Source: Planctomycetota bacterium (GTDB lineage Bacteria > Planctomycetota > Planctomycetia > Pirellulales > Pirellulaceae). Taken from it: 15,879 nt of DNA. A program made the translations under genes and the position numbers. The stretch covers positions 1 through 15,879 of the forward strand of contig JAPLNJ010000374.1 of assembly GCA_026692885.1 (NCBI GenBank), in the 5' to 3' direction. Position 1 is the stretch's first letter. Each line of letters opens with the position of its first letter. A model generated the notes under the pieces. The model saw only the letters and a list, made by a program, of their open reading frames with translations, did not search any database and was not told where the DNA came from. Shown piece after piece: positions 6,746 through 13,435 of this stretch.

Positions 6746-9700
6746 ACACCGGCTGGGAGTCTATGCCCGCTTCAACACTTGGGTCCGCAGGCTCTGCCTG
6801 GCGGCCATCCTGGTGGTCTGCGCGCTGCTGATCGGCCGGCAGGTGATCGGGAGAAAAGTCGATGACGAGATTCGCTCCGAAATTGCGTCTCGCTTCGCCC
6901 GCCACTACCCAGAGCACGTCGTCCGTGTGCGCGACGCGCGCTTGCTGGAAGGCCGGGGGATCGAAATCCATGGGATCTCGATCAGCCAGCGGAGCAGCGG
7001 CAAGAAGCTGGTGGAGATCGATGACATCTTTGCCACTTGCGCGATCAAGCTCGAGGACTTGCTGGCCTCACAGTCGCCGCGGGCAGAGCAGCTGACCATC
7101 CGGGGACTGAAGGTCTGGGCGAAACAGCAGGCAGATGGGTCGTGGAACGTGCAGCAACTCTGGCCGTTGCCGAGCTTCGGCAGCGGACATCCGCCCGTCC
7201 TGCTCCGAGACGGCACGGTGGAGTTGTCGCTGAACGACGGAGGCCGGCCGTCTTCCTGGAACTTGCGTAAGATCCAGCTGTCCGTCCTGACCGAGCCGGG
7301 ACGCAGGCTGCCCGATCCCGGCGCGCCGCCGTCGGCGGTCATCGAACCGGGAAACCAACGCACGCATCGGCCGCTCCCAGCCGCGCCGCAACCCGCGTTG
7401 CTGGTGCAGGGAACCCTGGAGGGCGATCACTTTCAGAGTGTCGACCTCAAGGCCCACTTCCACCCGCAGAACCAGGCCTGGAACGCGACCGGTGAACTAA
7501 AGGGCCTCCAGTTATCGCCCCAGTTGTTGGCGACGTTGCCCGCGACCTGGCAGGCGAAGTTGGGTCCCGCAGCCGCCGTCCGCGGCCAATTGAAGCTCGA
7601 TTTTCGAGTGGCCAGTCCGCCGACCGCCAACCAGCCGATCCAATTCACGGTCACGGGGGCGCTGACAGAAGGCGAGATCGTCGACGCTCGACTGCCCTAC
7701 CGCCTGCACGATGTCGCGGGCCAATTTTTCTGCGACAATCAGCGTCTGAGCATCGCAGAACTCACGGCGCGCAGCGGCCGGTCCACCTGGCGTTTGTCGC
7801 TCGATCGGGCCGGTCTGGAAGCCGGCCGCCCCCTGTCGTTGCGAGTGCAAGCGAAGCAGTTGGTCTTGGACGGCAGCATCGTCGAATGCCTGCCGGCTGA
7901 CGCGAAAGTGCTGTGGCGGAAGTACTTCCCGGCGGGTCTCGTCAATGCCGACGTGCGTCTGGTCTTCGACGGGGAACGCTGGCGGCCCGAGTTTGACGTC
8001 GAATGCCTTGACGTGGCATTCGAGTACTACAAGTTCCCGTATCGTGTCGAGGGCACCCGCGGCACCGTCCGACTGCAGGGCAATCGCCTGCAACTGCAGC
8101 TGGCCACGCTGGCCAACGGCCAAGTGGCCCACGTCAACGGCGAGTTCGAAAATCCAGGCGAGCAGCACACCGGCTGGCTCGAGGTGTCGTGCGACGGGCC
8201 GATTCCGATCGACGAAAAGCTGCTGTCGGCCATTGTCGATCCGCCGCAAGCCCAACCCATCGTGCGCGCGCTGCATCCGGGCGGCATGCTGACGTTCAAC
8301 GCCCGGTTCGTTCGCCGGACGCCGGGTGGGCCGCTCGAACGGAAGTGTACGCTCGACGTGAAACACGGCACGCTGCAGTACGACAAGTTCCCCTATCCGT
8401 TGAACTCGATCCAAGGCACCATGGACTGGGACAATACCGGCTGGACGTTCCGGCACTTGAGCGGCCGCAATAACAGCGGCTACATCGAATGCGAGGGCAC
8501 TTGGAAAACAAGCGGGCCCACGGCCGGCCAATTGGTGCTGAATATGACCGGCGCCGAGGTGCCCTTGGAAGACGCCTTGCGGGATGCGCTCAGCCCGGGC
8601 GCGAAGCGACTGTGGGGCGATTTGCGGCCCCGCGGGTCGGTCGATAGTCTTAAGGTCGACTTGCGCTACCACACGGCTTCGGCCCAGTTGGACCTGGACG
8701 TGTGGGCGCAGAAACTGCGCGGGCCCGGCGATGAGGGCTACAAAATCTCGCTGCAGCCGGTGTGGTTTCCGTATCGCCTGGAGGACGTCGTCGGCACGGT
8801 GCACTACCGCAACGGCCAAGTCACGCTGCAGAACATCTCCGCCGTCCATAATGATACCGAGATCAGCGTCGAGGGCGGCTGTGACTTCGACCGCAGCGGC
8901 GACTGGACTATCCGCCTGAATAAGCTGATGGCCGATCGGTTGCTGTTCGACCGCGATTTCTTGACGGCCCTGCCGCCCAGCTTGGGAAAAGCCATCACGA
9001 AGTTGAATCTGCAAGGTGCGGTCAATGTGCAGGGGTCGCTGGCGCTGGGCGGCGTCGCCCGCACGGAGGGCCGGCCGGCGGCGCGCTGGGACTTCCTGGT
9101 CGACGTCGAAAACGGCGGCCTGCGCAGCGGTCTGCCGCTGGAACATATCCACGGCGACGTACGCTTGTTCGGCGAGAGCGATCAGGACAGTTTCTACAGC
9201 CGGGGCGAATTGAACTTGGATTCCGTGGTCTACAAGGACGTCCAACTGACGCAAGTCCGCGGGCCGCTGTGGATCGATGCGAACCGTCTGGTGTTCGGCG
9301 CCGAAGCGGAACGCGGACGGAAGGACCAGCCGCCCCGCCCCCTGACGGCCAATGTCTTCGGCGGCATCCTCTCGGCGGATGCCAGTCTGGAGTTCGACGG
9401 CGACCTGCCGTTTCGGGTGCAGGCCCGCCTGGAACGCGGCGACCTGACCCAGATCGCCCGAGAGCTGGCCTGGAAGAACCAGAATATCGGCGGCAAAGCC
9501 AACGCACTGCTGAACCTTACCGGAACGCCGCAGGGCCCCCATTCGTGGCGCGGCAGCGGCTTCGTGCGGCTGTTTGAAGCCGACATCTACGAGGTCCCCG
9601 TCATGCTGGGACTGCTCAAGATCCTCAGCGTTCGCCGGCCGGATACGACTGCCTTCACCAGCAGCGACATCGATTACCACATCCAAGGCGAAGATGTGTA

Positions 9701-10046
9701 TCTGGATCGCATCAACTTCAACGGCGATGTGATCAGCCTCAAGGGCCGCGGCGAGCTGAACCTGGACCGCCAGATCGCCCTGACCTTCTATACGCTGGTC
9801 GGACACGGCGAACTCCGGCCGGCGGCCCTCCGCGCGATCTTGCGGACCGCTAGCAAGCAGATGCTGCTGATCCGCGTCACCGGCTCGCTGGATGAACCCC
9901 AGATGACCCGCGAGCCGCTGCCGATGCTGAAAGAAACGCTGGACCAAATCTTCCCGGAACTGGCCAACCGCCCACTTCCCACCCGCCTGCCGCCGACGAC
10001 TGCGACGGAGCCTGTCCGTCGCAACGGCCACACGCCGACGCGCTAG
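6738..10046 (+). CDS. AsmA/TamB-like membrane-anchored protein (1102 aa)
   Basis: One N-terminal membrane anchor (about residues 17-35) followed by over 1000 residues of predicted periplasmic beta-rich sequence. The C-terminus (LNLDRQIALTFYTLVG ... LLIRVTGSLDEPQM) is the hallmark of AsmA-like C-terminal domains. Relatives (AsmA, TamB, YhdP) are bridge-like lipid-transport or outer-membrane assembly proteins. An internal motif [FL]PYR[LV]xxVxGTV recurs at residues 319, 433, 551 and 677, with a weaker form at 799, a period of 114-126 residues. That fits repeating beta-groove modules. The ATG at 6738 overlaps the preceding stop (ATGCCTGA), suggesting translational coupling; no clear Shine-Dalgarno is seen. 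Its own TAG stop lies in GCTAGC, the first bases of palindromic element copy 2. Lipid transport is inferred from the family; no cargo can be assigned. Confidence 0.85.
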   Translation: MPEHRLGVYARFNTWVRRLCLAAILVVCALLIGRQVIGRKVDDEIRSEIASRFARHYPEHVVRVRDARLLEGRGIEIHGISISQRSSGKKLVEIDDIFATCAIKLEDLLASQSPRAEQLTIRGLKVWAKQQADGSWNVQQLWPLPSFGSGHPPVLLRDGTVELSLNDGGRPSSWNLRKIQLSVLTEPGRRLPDPGAPPSAVIEPGNQRTHRPLPAAPQPALLVQGTLEGDHFQSVDLKAHFHPQNQAWNATGELKGLQLSPQLLATLPATWQAKLGPAAAVRGQLKLDFRVASPPTANQPIQFTVTGALTEGEIVDARLPYRLHDVAGQFFCDNQRLSIAELTARSGRSTWRLSLDRAGLEAGRPLSLRVQAKQLVLDGSIVECLPADAKVLWRKYFPAGLVNADVRLVFDGERWRPEFDVECLDVAFEYYKFPYRVEGTRGTVRLQGNRLQLQLATLANGQVAHVNGEFENPGEQHTGWLEVSCDGPIPIDEKLLSAIVDPPQAQPIVRALHPGGMLTFNARFVRRTPGGPLERKCTLDVKHGTLQYDKFPYPLNSIQGTMDWDNTGWTFRHLSGRNNSGYIECEGTWKTSGPTAGQLVLNMTGAEVPLEDALRDALSPGAKRLWGDLRPRGSVDSLKVDLRYHTASAQLDLDVWAQKLRGPGDEGYKISLQPVWFPYRLEDVVGTVHYRNGQVTLQNISAVHNDTEISVEGGCDFDRSGDWTIRLNKLMADRLLFDRDFLTALPPSLGKAITKLNLQGAVNVQGSLALGGVARTEGRPAARWDFLVDVENGGLRSGLPLEHIHGDVRLFGESDQDSFYSRGELNLDSVVYKDVQLTQVRGPLWIDANRLVFGAEAERGRKDQPPRPLTANVFGGILSADASLEFDGDLPFRVQARLERGDLTQIARELAWKNQNIGGKANALLNLTGTPQGPHSWRGSGFVRLFEADIYEVPVMLGLLKILSVRRPDTTAFTSSDIDYHIQGEDVYLDRINFNGDVISLKGRGELNLDRQIALTFYTLVGHGELRPAALRAILRTASKQMLLIRVTGSLDEPQMTREPLPMLKETLDQIFPELANRPLPTRLPPTTATEPVRRNGHTPTR

Positions 10047-10265
10047 CACGAAACGGTGTTGCAGGGTTGTCCGTGTCAAGAATGGGGCTTTATGGTTTCG
10101 CCGAGAAGGAACGCGCGCCTGGGGTCAGACGTACAGATTTCAGTTTTCGCGGGCAGAAGGCTTTCCGTATGCTTGGGCACACGACCGCGAAAACTGAAAT
10201 CTGTACGTCTGACCCCTTGTCTGGCGCCCCGTCCTGGCTGAACCGTTAAGTCTCATTCTTTACGC
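10043..10265 (-). repeat. Palindromic element, copy 2 (inverted relative to copy 1)
   Basis: Arms 10121-10152 and 10185-10216 are the same perfect 32-bp stem as copy 1, with a 32-nt loop. Because the loop and flanks match copy 1 only as reverse complement, the copy lies in opposite orientation. The outer edge, TCTCATTCTTTACGC (10251-10265), matches GCGCAAAGCATGAGA of copy 1. The inner edge GCTAGC overlaps the AsmA-like stop codon. It lies 57 bp before the promoter-like sequence of dapF and probably stops transcription into dapF. Confidence 0.85.
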
Positions 10266-10319
10266 GAATTACCCGAAGAACTGTGGGGTGCTAGAGACGG
10301 GGAGGTACGCGACGTGGCC

Positions 10320-10347
10320 TTGAGCAGAAACGCCTGGCCGGTATGCT
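10320..10347 (+). promoter_or_regulatory. Promoter-like sequence upstream of dapF
   Basis: TTGAGC (10320-10325) and TATGCT (10342-10347) are 16 nt apart, each 4/6 to the sigma70 consensus. A start near 10354 would leave a leader of about 60 nt. The only other item between the palindromic element and dapF is the strong Shine-Dalgarno AAGGAG at 10403-10408, 5 nt before the ATG. Confidence 0.4.
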
Positions 10348-10413
10348 TACAGGAAGTCGGTTGGACCGCGCGGTATCAACGAACTGGACCACTCAACGGT
10401 CAAAGGAGTCTGC

Positions 10414-11247
10414 ATGCGTTTCACCAAGATGCACGGGGCCGGAAACGATTACGTCTACGTCAATGGCTTCCAGGAACAGCTGCCGGATGAGCTGCCGGAA
10501 CTGGCCCGCCGCATTTCGGATCGGCGGTTCGGAGTGGGCGGCGACGGCTTGATCCTGATCCGCCCGTCGGAACGTGCGGATGCCCGCATGCAGATGTTCA
10601 ATGCGGATGGGTCGGAGGCTGAGATGTGCGGCAACGGCATCCGCTGTGTCGCCAAGTACATTTACGATCACGGTATCTGTCGGCAGCCGGAACTGCGGAT
10701 CGAAACCGGTGCCGGTGTGCTCGCGTTGACGGTGGAAGCCGTCGCTGGCTTGGTCCAGCGGGTGTGCGTGGACATGGGAGAACCGATCTTGCAGGCCGCC
10801 CGGATCCCGACCACGTTGCCCGGCAGTCCGGTGGTGAACGTGCCGTTGACCGTCGGCGGCCGCACGTTCCAGGTCACCAGCGTCTCGCTGGGCAATCCGC
10901 ACTGTGTCCTGTTTGTCGACCAAGCGACGGATGACTTGGTCCTGGGGTGGGGACCGCAGATCGAAACCGACCCGCACTTTCCGGCCCGCGTCAATGTGGA
11001 ATTCATTGAGGTGCTTGGGCCCGGTGAGGTCCGCCAGCGAACGTGGGAACGCGGCTCCGGCGAAACCTGGGCCTGCGGCACCGGGGCCAGCGCCGTGTGC
11101 GTGGCGGGCGTGCTGACCGGACGGACGGCGCGCCGCATCGTGAACCATCTCCGCGGCGGGGACCTGGAATTGCACTGGAGCGAGGCCGACAACCACGTCT
11201 ACCTGACCGGCCCCGCCGCCGAGGTCTTTTCTGGGGACTGGCCCTGA
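10414..11247 (+). CDS. dapF: Diaminopimelate epimerase
   Basis: Cytosolic PLP-independent epimerase converting LL- to meso-diaminopimelate, the last step before lysine and the direct source of meso-DAP for peptidoglycan. The 277-residue length is standard. [16 protein letters not shown] opens the protein. The two catalytic cysteines are C72 in [10 protein letters not shown] and C221 in [10 protein letters not shown], corresponding to C73 and C217 of E. coli. GGDGLI and the Asn/Gly-rich substrate loops are intact. AAGGAG 5 nt before the ATG supports this start. The downstream acyltransferase begins 1 nt after the stop, so the two form a tight pair. Presence of dapF fits DAP-type peptidoglycan in this organism. 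Confidence 0.97.
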   Translation: MRFTKMHGAGNDYVYVNGFQEQLPDELPELARRISDRRFGVGGDGLILIRPSERADARMQMFNADGSEAEMCGNGIRCVAKYIYDHGICRQPELRIETGAGVLALTVEAVAGLVQRVCVDMGEPILQAARIPTTLPGSPVVNVPLTVGGRTFQVTSVSLGNPHCVLFVDQATDDLVLGWGPQIETDPHFPARVNVEFIEVLGPGEVRQRTWERGSGETWACGTGASAVCVAGVLTGRTARRIVNHLRGGDLELHWSEADNHVYLTGPAAEVFSGDWP

Positions 11248-11248
11248 C

Positions 11249-11986
11249 ATGACGGACCTGCGTAAGCTGCAAGCCAAATGCGGTGGCTTGGCGATCTACA
11301 CCGCGGTCCGCCACTGGATGAGCACGTTGGACTACCAGGCGCTGTTCTACGACCGCAGCGTGGATTCCACCCATCCGACCTTTCGCGGTCCGGTGATCTA
11401 TATTTTCTGGCACGAGTACATTCCCACCCCCTTCTATCTGCGGCCGCATGCCAACATCGCGATGTTGATCAGCCGCCATCGCGACGCGGAATGGTTGTCG
11501 CAAGCGGCGCGGCACATGGGCTTTCAGACCGTGCGGGGTTCCACGCAACGCGGCGGCGAAATGGCGCTGCGCGAGTTGGCGCGTAAGGGCCGCGACATGA
11601 ATTTGGCCATCACGCCCGACGGACCGCGCGGTCCCCGCCGCCAGCTGGCCGCCGGCTGCATATTCTTGGCGTCCCGCCTGCAGTTGCCGCTGGTCAGCTT
11701 TGGCGTCGGCTACCACCGGCCGTGGCGGACGCCGACCTGGGACCGCTTCGCGGTGCCGCGGCCCTACTCGCCGGTGCGGATCGTCGTCGGCCCGCGCCTG
11801 CCGATCCCGTCCGGCCTGGACCGGGACGGCCTGGAGTCCTATCGGCAACGCGTGGAGCGACTGCTGAACCACTTGACCGACGAAGCCGAAGCCTGGGCCG
11901 CGTCCGGCGAGCGGCGGCTCGGACAAGTGGCGCTGACTCCCCAATCCGCCCGCCTGCGGCCCAGCCTTGGTTACCACGCTCGCTGA
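11249..11986 (+). CDS. DUF374-type lysophospholipid acyltransferase-like protein
   Basis: A 245-residue protein of the DUF374 branch of the LPLAT (PlsC/LpxL-like) superfamily. Members are thought to acylate lipid or lipid A-like acceptors at the inner membrane. Motif 1 is SRHRDAEWL, with H77 and the following acidic residues in the place of the HxxxxD/HxDGE catalytic motif. RGSTQRGG (96-103) and the acceptor-binding ITPDGPRGPR (121-130) are typical. IYIFWHEY at 50-57 is the conserved segment before motif 1. There is no obvious long transmembrane helix. It starts 1 nt after the dapF stop and has no SD of its own, so it is likely translationally coupled. Substrate is unknown; pairing with dapF suggests envelope biogenesis but proves nothing about chemistry. 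Confidence 0.87.
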   Translation: MTDLRKLQAKCGGLAIYTAVRHWMSTLDYQALFYDRSVDSTHPTFRGPVIYIFWHEYIPTPFYLRPHANIAMLISRHRDAEWLSQAARHMGFQTVRGSTQRGGEMALRELARKGRDMNLAITPDGPRGPRRQLAAGCIFLASRLQLPLVSFGVGYHRPWRTPTWDRFAVPRPYSPVRIVVGPRLPIPSGLDRDGLESYRQRVERLLNHLTDEAEAWAASGERRLGQVALTPQSARLRPSLGYHAR

Positions 11987-12172
11987 GTCAGACACCGCGA
12001 TTCTGCGATCGGTGCAGCGAATACGCAAGCGTCCTCATGCGGAGACGTACTGGGCTGATTTGTTTTGGCCCCTTTGGGCCGGAAGAGTCGTGGATAACTG
12101 TCCTTGCCATCGATTCTGTCGATCTGAAGTTGTCGAAGCCATCGTTCGGAGGATCGGTTTCTCAGGATGGCC
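11987..12172. other. Intergenic stretch without recognisable gene
   Basis: No credible coding sequence: the frames open here use atypical codons and run straight out of the acyltransferase or into repeats. The only structure I see is a short GC hairpin GGCCC-CTTT-GGGCC at 12067-12080 with no T-tract after it on either strand, so a terminator role is weak. The stretch leads directly into the repeat mosaic that begins at 12173. Confidence 0.4.
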
Positions 12173-12222
12173 GGGCCTTGATCAGAACGTTGCGCATCGT
12201 AAGCGCGAAGCGTCAGCGAGGA
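12173..12222 (+). repeat. Mosaic repeat: GATCAGAACGTTGCGCA joined to GAAGCGTCAGCGAGG
   Basis: Bases 12173-12196 (GGGCCTTGATCAGAACG then TTGCGCA) match the terminal repeat at 13121-13144 with about three mismatches. They are followed by TCGTAAGCGCGAAGCGTCAGCGAGG-type sequence, matching the arm at 109-132. The same two modules occur in the same order, inverted, at 115-214, where 15-20 extra bases separate them. This shows modular repeats that recombine or insert as blocks. Confidence 0.65.
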
Positions 12223-12227
12223 ACAGG

Positions 12228-12365
12228 GGCGATTTGGAGTGCGGCGGCTTGACGCCGCATGCGTGTCGCTTTCACATTCTCGGTGTGCGCTGCATGCCGG
12301 GCCAGCCTTTATTTCAAAGAAAGGCAGAGCCAAAGCGGTGTCGAGCCACCGCACTCCAAATCGCC
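12228..12365. repeat. 138-bp element with 31-bp terminal inverted repeats
   Basis: GGCGATTTGGAGTGCGG (12228-12244) is exactly complementary to 12349-12365. Allowing three mismatches the arms extend to 31 bp (12228-12258 and 12335-12365). Inside lies a smaller hairpin (GCCTTT...AAAGGC, 12305-12325 region). TTTGGAGTGCGGCGGCTTGACGCCGC-type sequences are familiar to me as abundant intergenic repeats of planctomycetes and their relatives. The size and terminal repeats fit a MITE-like element. Confidence 0.75.
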
Positions 12366-12415
12366 GCCGACCCAACCCGCAACACAGCCTCTTCGTCAGT
12401 CCCGTAACCCATTAA

Positions 12416-12474
12416 CCCGAAGCTTCCGCGAGGGAACTAAATCCCCTCCCCCCGCCCCGCGCTGACGCTTCGGG
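12416..12474. repeat. Imperfect inverted repeat of the GAAGCGTCAGCG family
   Basis: CCCGAAGC (12416-12423) is complementary to GCTTCGGG (12467-12474). The pairing extends to 20 positions with four mismatches (12416-12435 against 12455-12474). The right arm reads CGCGCTGACGCTTCGGG, related to the arms at 109-175 but diverged. The loop is pyrimidine-rich (CCCCTCCCCCCGCCCC region). Confidence 0.6.
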
Positions 12475-12491
12475 CTACTAGGAAAAACAGC

Positions 12492-12511
12492 GTCAGGCTG
12501 GAAAGCCTGAC
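12492..12511. repeat. Short perfect hairpin with GGAA loop
   Basis: GTCAGGCT (12492-12499), loop GGAA, AGCCTGAC (12504-12511): an 8-bp perfect stem with a GNRA tetraloop. GTCAGGCTGGAAAGCCTGAC is, to my knowledge, a common repeat in planctomycete intergenic DNA. It lies 4 nt before the GGAGGAG of the narH-like fragment, so it could be an insertion in that gene's leader. Confidence 0.6.
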
Positions 12512-12529
12512 CTACGGAGGAGTTCTACG

Positions 12530-12574
12530 GTGGACGTTCGAGCACAAATCTCCATGGTGTTTCACCTCGACAAG
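12530..12574 (+). pseudogene. narH: Remnant of the 5' end of a narH-like gene
   Basis: GGAGGAG (12516-12522) is 7 nt before a GTG that opens VDVRAQISMVFHLDK. This matches the start of respiratory nitrate reductase beta subunits (E. coli NarH begins MKIRSQVGMVLNLDK). In NarH the next residues are CIGCHTC, ligands of the first Fe-S cluster. Here the sequence becomes WTPGCSSS and then nonsense, ending at TGA 12692-12694 after 54 codons. So the RBS and first 15 codons survive and the rest is gone. Recognition is from memory of the family. Fifteen residues is short evidence, but the exact placement behind a strong RBS makes chance less likely. Confidence 0.5.
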
Positions 12575-12669
12575 TGGACACCGGGCTGCAGCTCGTCGAG
12601 GGCGGTACCACGGTTCTGCAATTCCAAACAGCCCATCCGGAGAACTAGGCCTCGTACGTTGCGCCACAA

Positions 12670-13260
12670 ATGCAGCAGCGGATCAATGACTTGATGATCG
12701 AGGCTCGCCGCGAAGGAATGAACCCGCGGGTGGCGAGTGGAACAGGCTATTGCAGCCCCGCCGAGCAACATCGGCTGTACTTGCTGAATAATGGCACCAC
12801 GAACGCCGAAGCGTGGCAATCGAATCACCAGTATGGTGTGGCCGTTGACATCGCCATGATGACCCGTGACGGTAGCGCACAGACCGCGGCATCAGATCCC
12901 AATCGGGCTCGGCTCGGCGCTCTCGGAGGCGTGTTTCAGCTCGAATGGGGCGACCACGGGTACGTCGATATTCCCCATTTCCGATGGCCTGGACTTCCGA
13001 CATGGCAGGATCTGCAGACGGCTTACGCTCGCGGAGCCGGCGTTCGCGTGGACCAGTTGACCGCGACCATCACCATTCCTGACGGGAATGGAATGCAGGA
13101 GGTGTGGAGATTCGTCGGAGCGGCCTTGATCATAACGTTGCGCAAAACGCTAGCAGCAAGAGGTCAGGGTGGCTGGGGCAGAGTGCAGCGATGCCCCAGA
13201 AACCGGGTACTGGGGCTTCGCTTAGGCTCAGCCGCCAGCCACCCGGGCTGCTGGCACTGA
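12670..13260 (+). CDS. M15-family peptidase (D,D- or L,D-type), probably degenerate
   Basis: Zinc peptidase of the VanY/CwlK/phage-endolysin type that cleaves peptidoglycan peptides. The zinc ligands are present: H53 and D60 in NHQYGVAVDIA, and H103 in DIPHFRWPG, with D100 in the usual DxxH position. LEWG (91-94) also fits. Signs of decay: the family's SGYRS motif reads SGTGYCSP, losing the Arg; no RBS precedes ATG 12670; and in-frame coding-like sequence upstream (LVEGGTTVLQFQTAHPEN, then TAG at 12646, then ASYVAPQ) suggests the start was lost. From residue 151 the frame runs into the repeat element at 13121, so the last 46 residues are repeat-derived. No signal peptide is seen. It may be a chromosomal cell-wall enzyme or prophage remnant; activity is doubtful. 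Confidence 0.6.
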   Translation: MQQRINDLMIEARREGMNPRVASGTGYCSPAEQHRLYLLNNGTTNAEAWQSNHQYGVAVDIAMMTRDGSAQTAASDPNRARLGALGGVFQLEWGDHGYVDIPHFRWPGLPTWQDLQTAYARGAGVRVDQLTATITIPDGNGMQEVWRFVGAALIITLRKTLAARGQGGWGRVQRCPRNRVLGLRLGSAASHPGCWH

Positions 13261-13290
13261 CGGCTGTGCGCAACCTAACGATCAAGGCCG
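13121..13290. repeat. 170-bp element with 24-bp terminal inverted repeats
   Basis: Left end 13121-13144 (CGGCCTTGATCATAACG then TTGCGCA) and right end 13267-13290 are inverted copies with three mismatches in 24. A second inner pair, GGGTGGCTGG (13168-13177) and CCAGCCACCC (13235-13244), gives a nested stem, with CTGGGGC and GCCCCAG blocks between. GGTGGCTGGGGCAGAG-type palindromes are familiar planctomycete repeats. The element supplies the 3' end of the M15 reading frame, including its TGA at 13258-13260. Confidence 0.75.
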
Positions 13291-13338
13291 TCGGAGCCGC
13301 TTAAGCGGTTATCCTGCAAATCGCCCGGCTTCTAACAA

Positions 13339-13368
13339 GGGGCCATGCCGGCTCGCCAGCATGGCCCC
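13339..13368. terminator. Strong hairpin between convergent genes, probable bidirectional terminator
   Basis: GGGGCCATGC (13339-13348) and GCATGGCCCC (13359-13368) are perfectly complementary around CGGCTCGCCA, whose GGC/GCC extends the stem. It lies 78 bp past the M15 stop and 67 bp past the stop of the minus-strand gene. On the minus strand it is followed by TTGTT. The placement between convergent genes and the stem strength favour termination of both. No gene lies in the rest of 13291-13435. Confidence 0.65.
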
Positions 13369-13435
13369 AGTTCAATTCCACGCCTTTTGCCCTCGCTGTT
13401 CCGTCCAAGGCATGTTGCGTCCACAGACGGTCGCG

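Noticed and set aside
7512..10079. Very long minus-strand open frame (855 codons) opposite the AsmA-like gene
   Set aside because: It arises from the high GC and codon bias of the plus-strand gene; its translation is rich in Gln/Arg/Asp with no domain, and the plus strand has clear AsmA motifs.
12067..12080. GC hairpin after the acyltransferase gene as a rho-independent terminator
   Set aside because: Only a 5-bp stem and no T-tract downstream on either strand.
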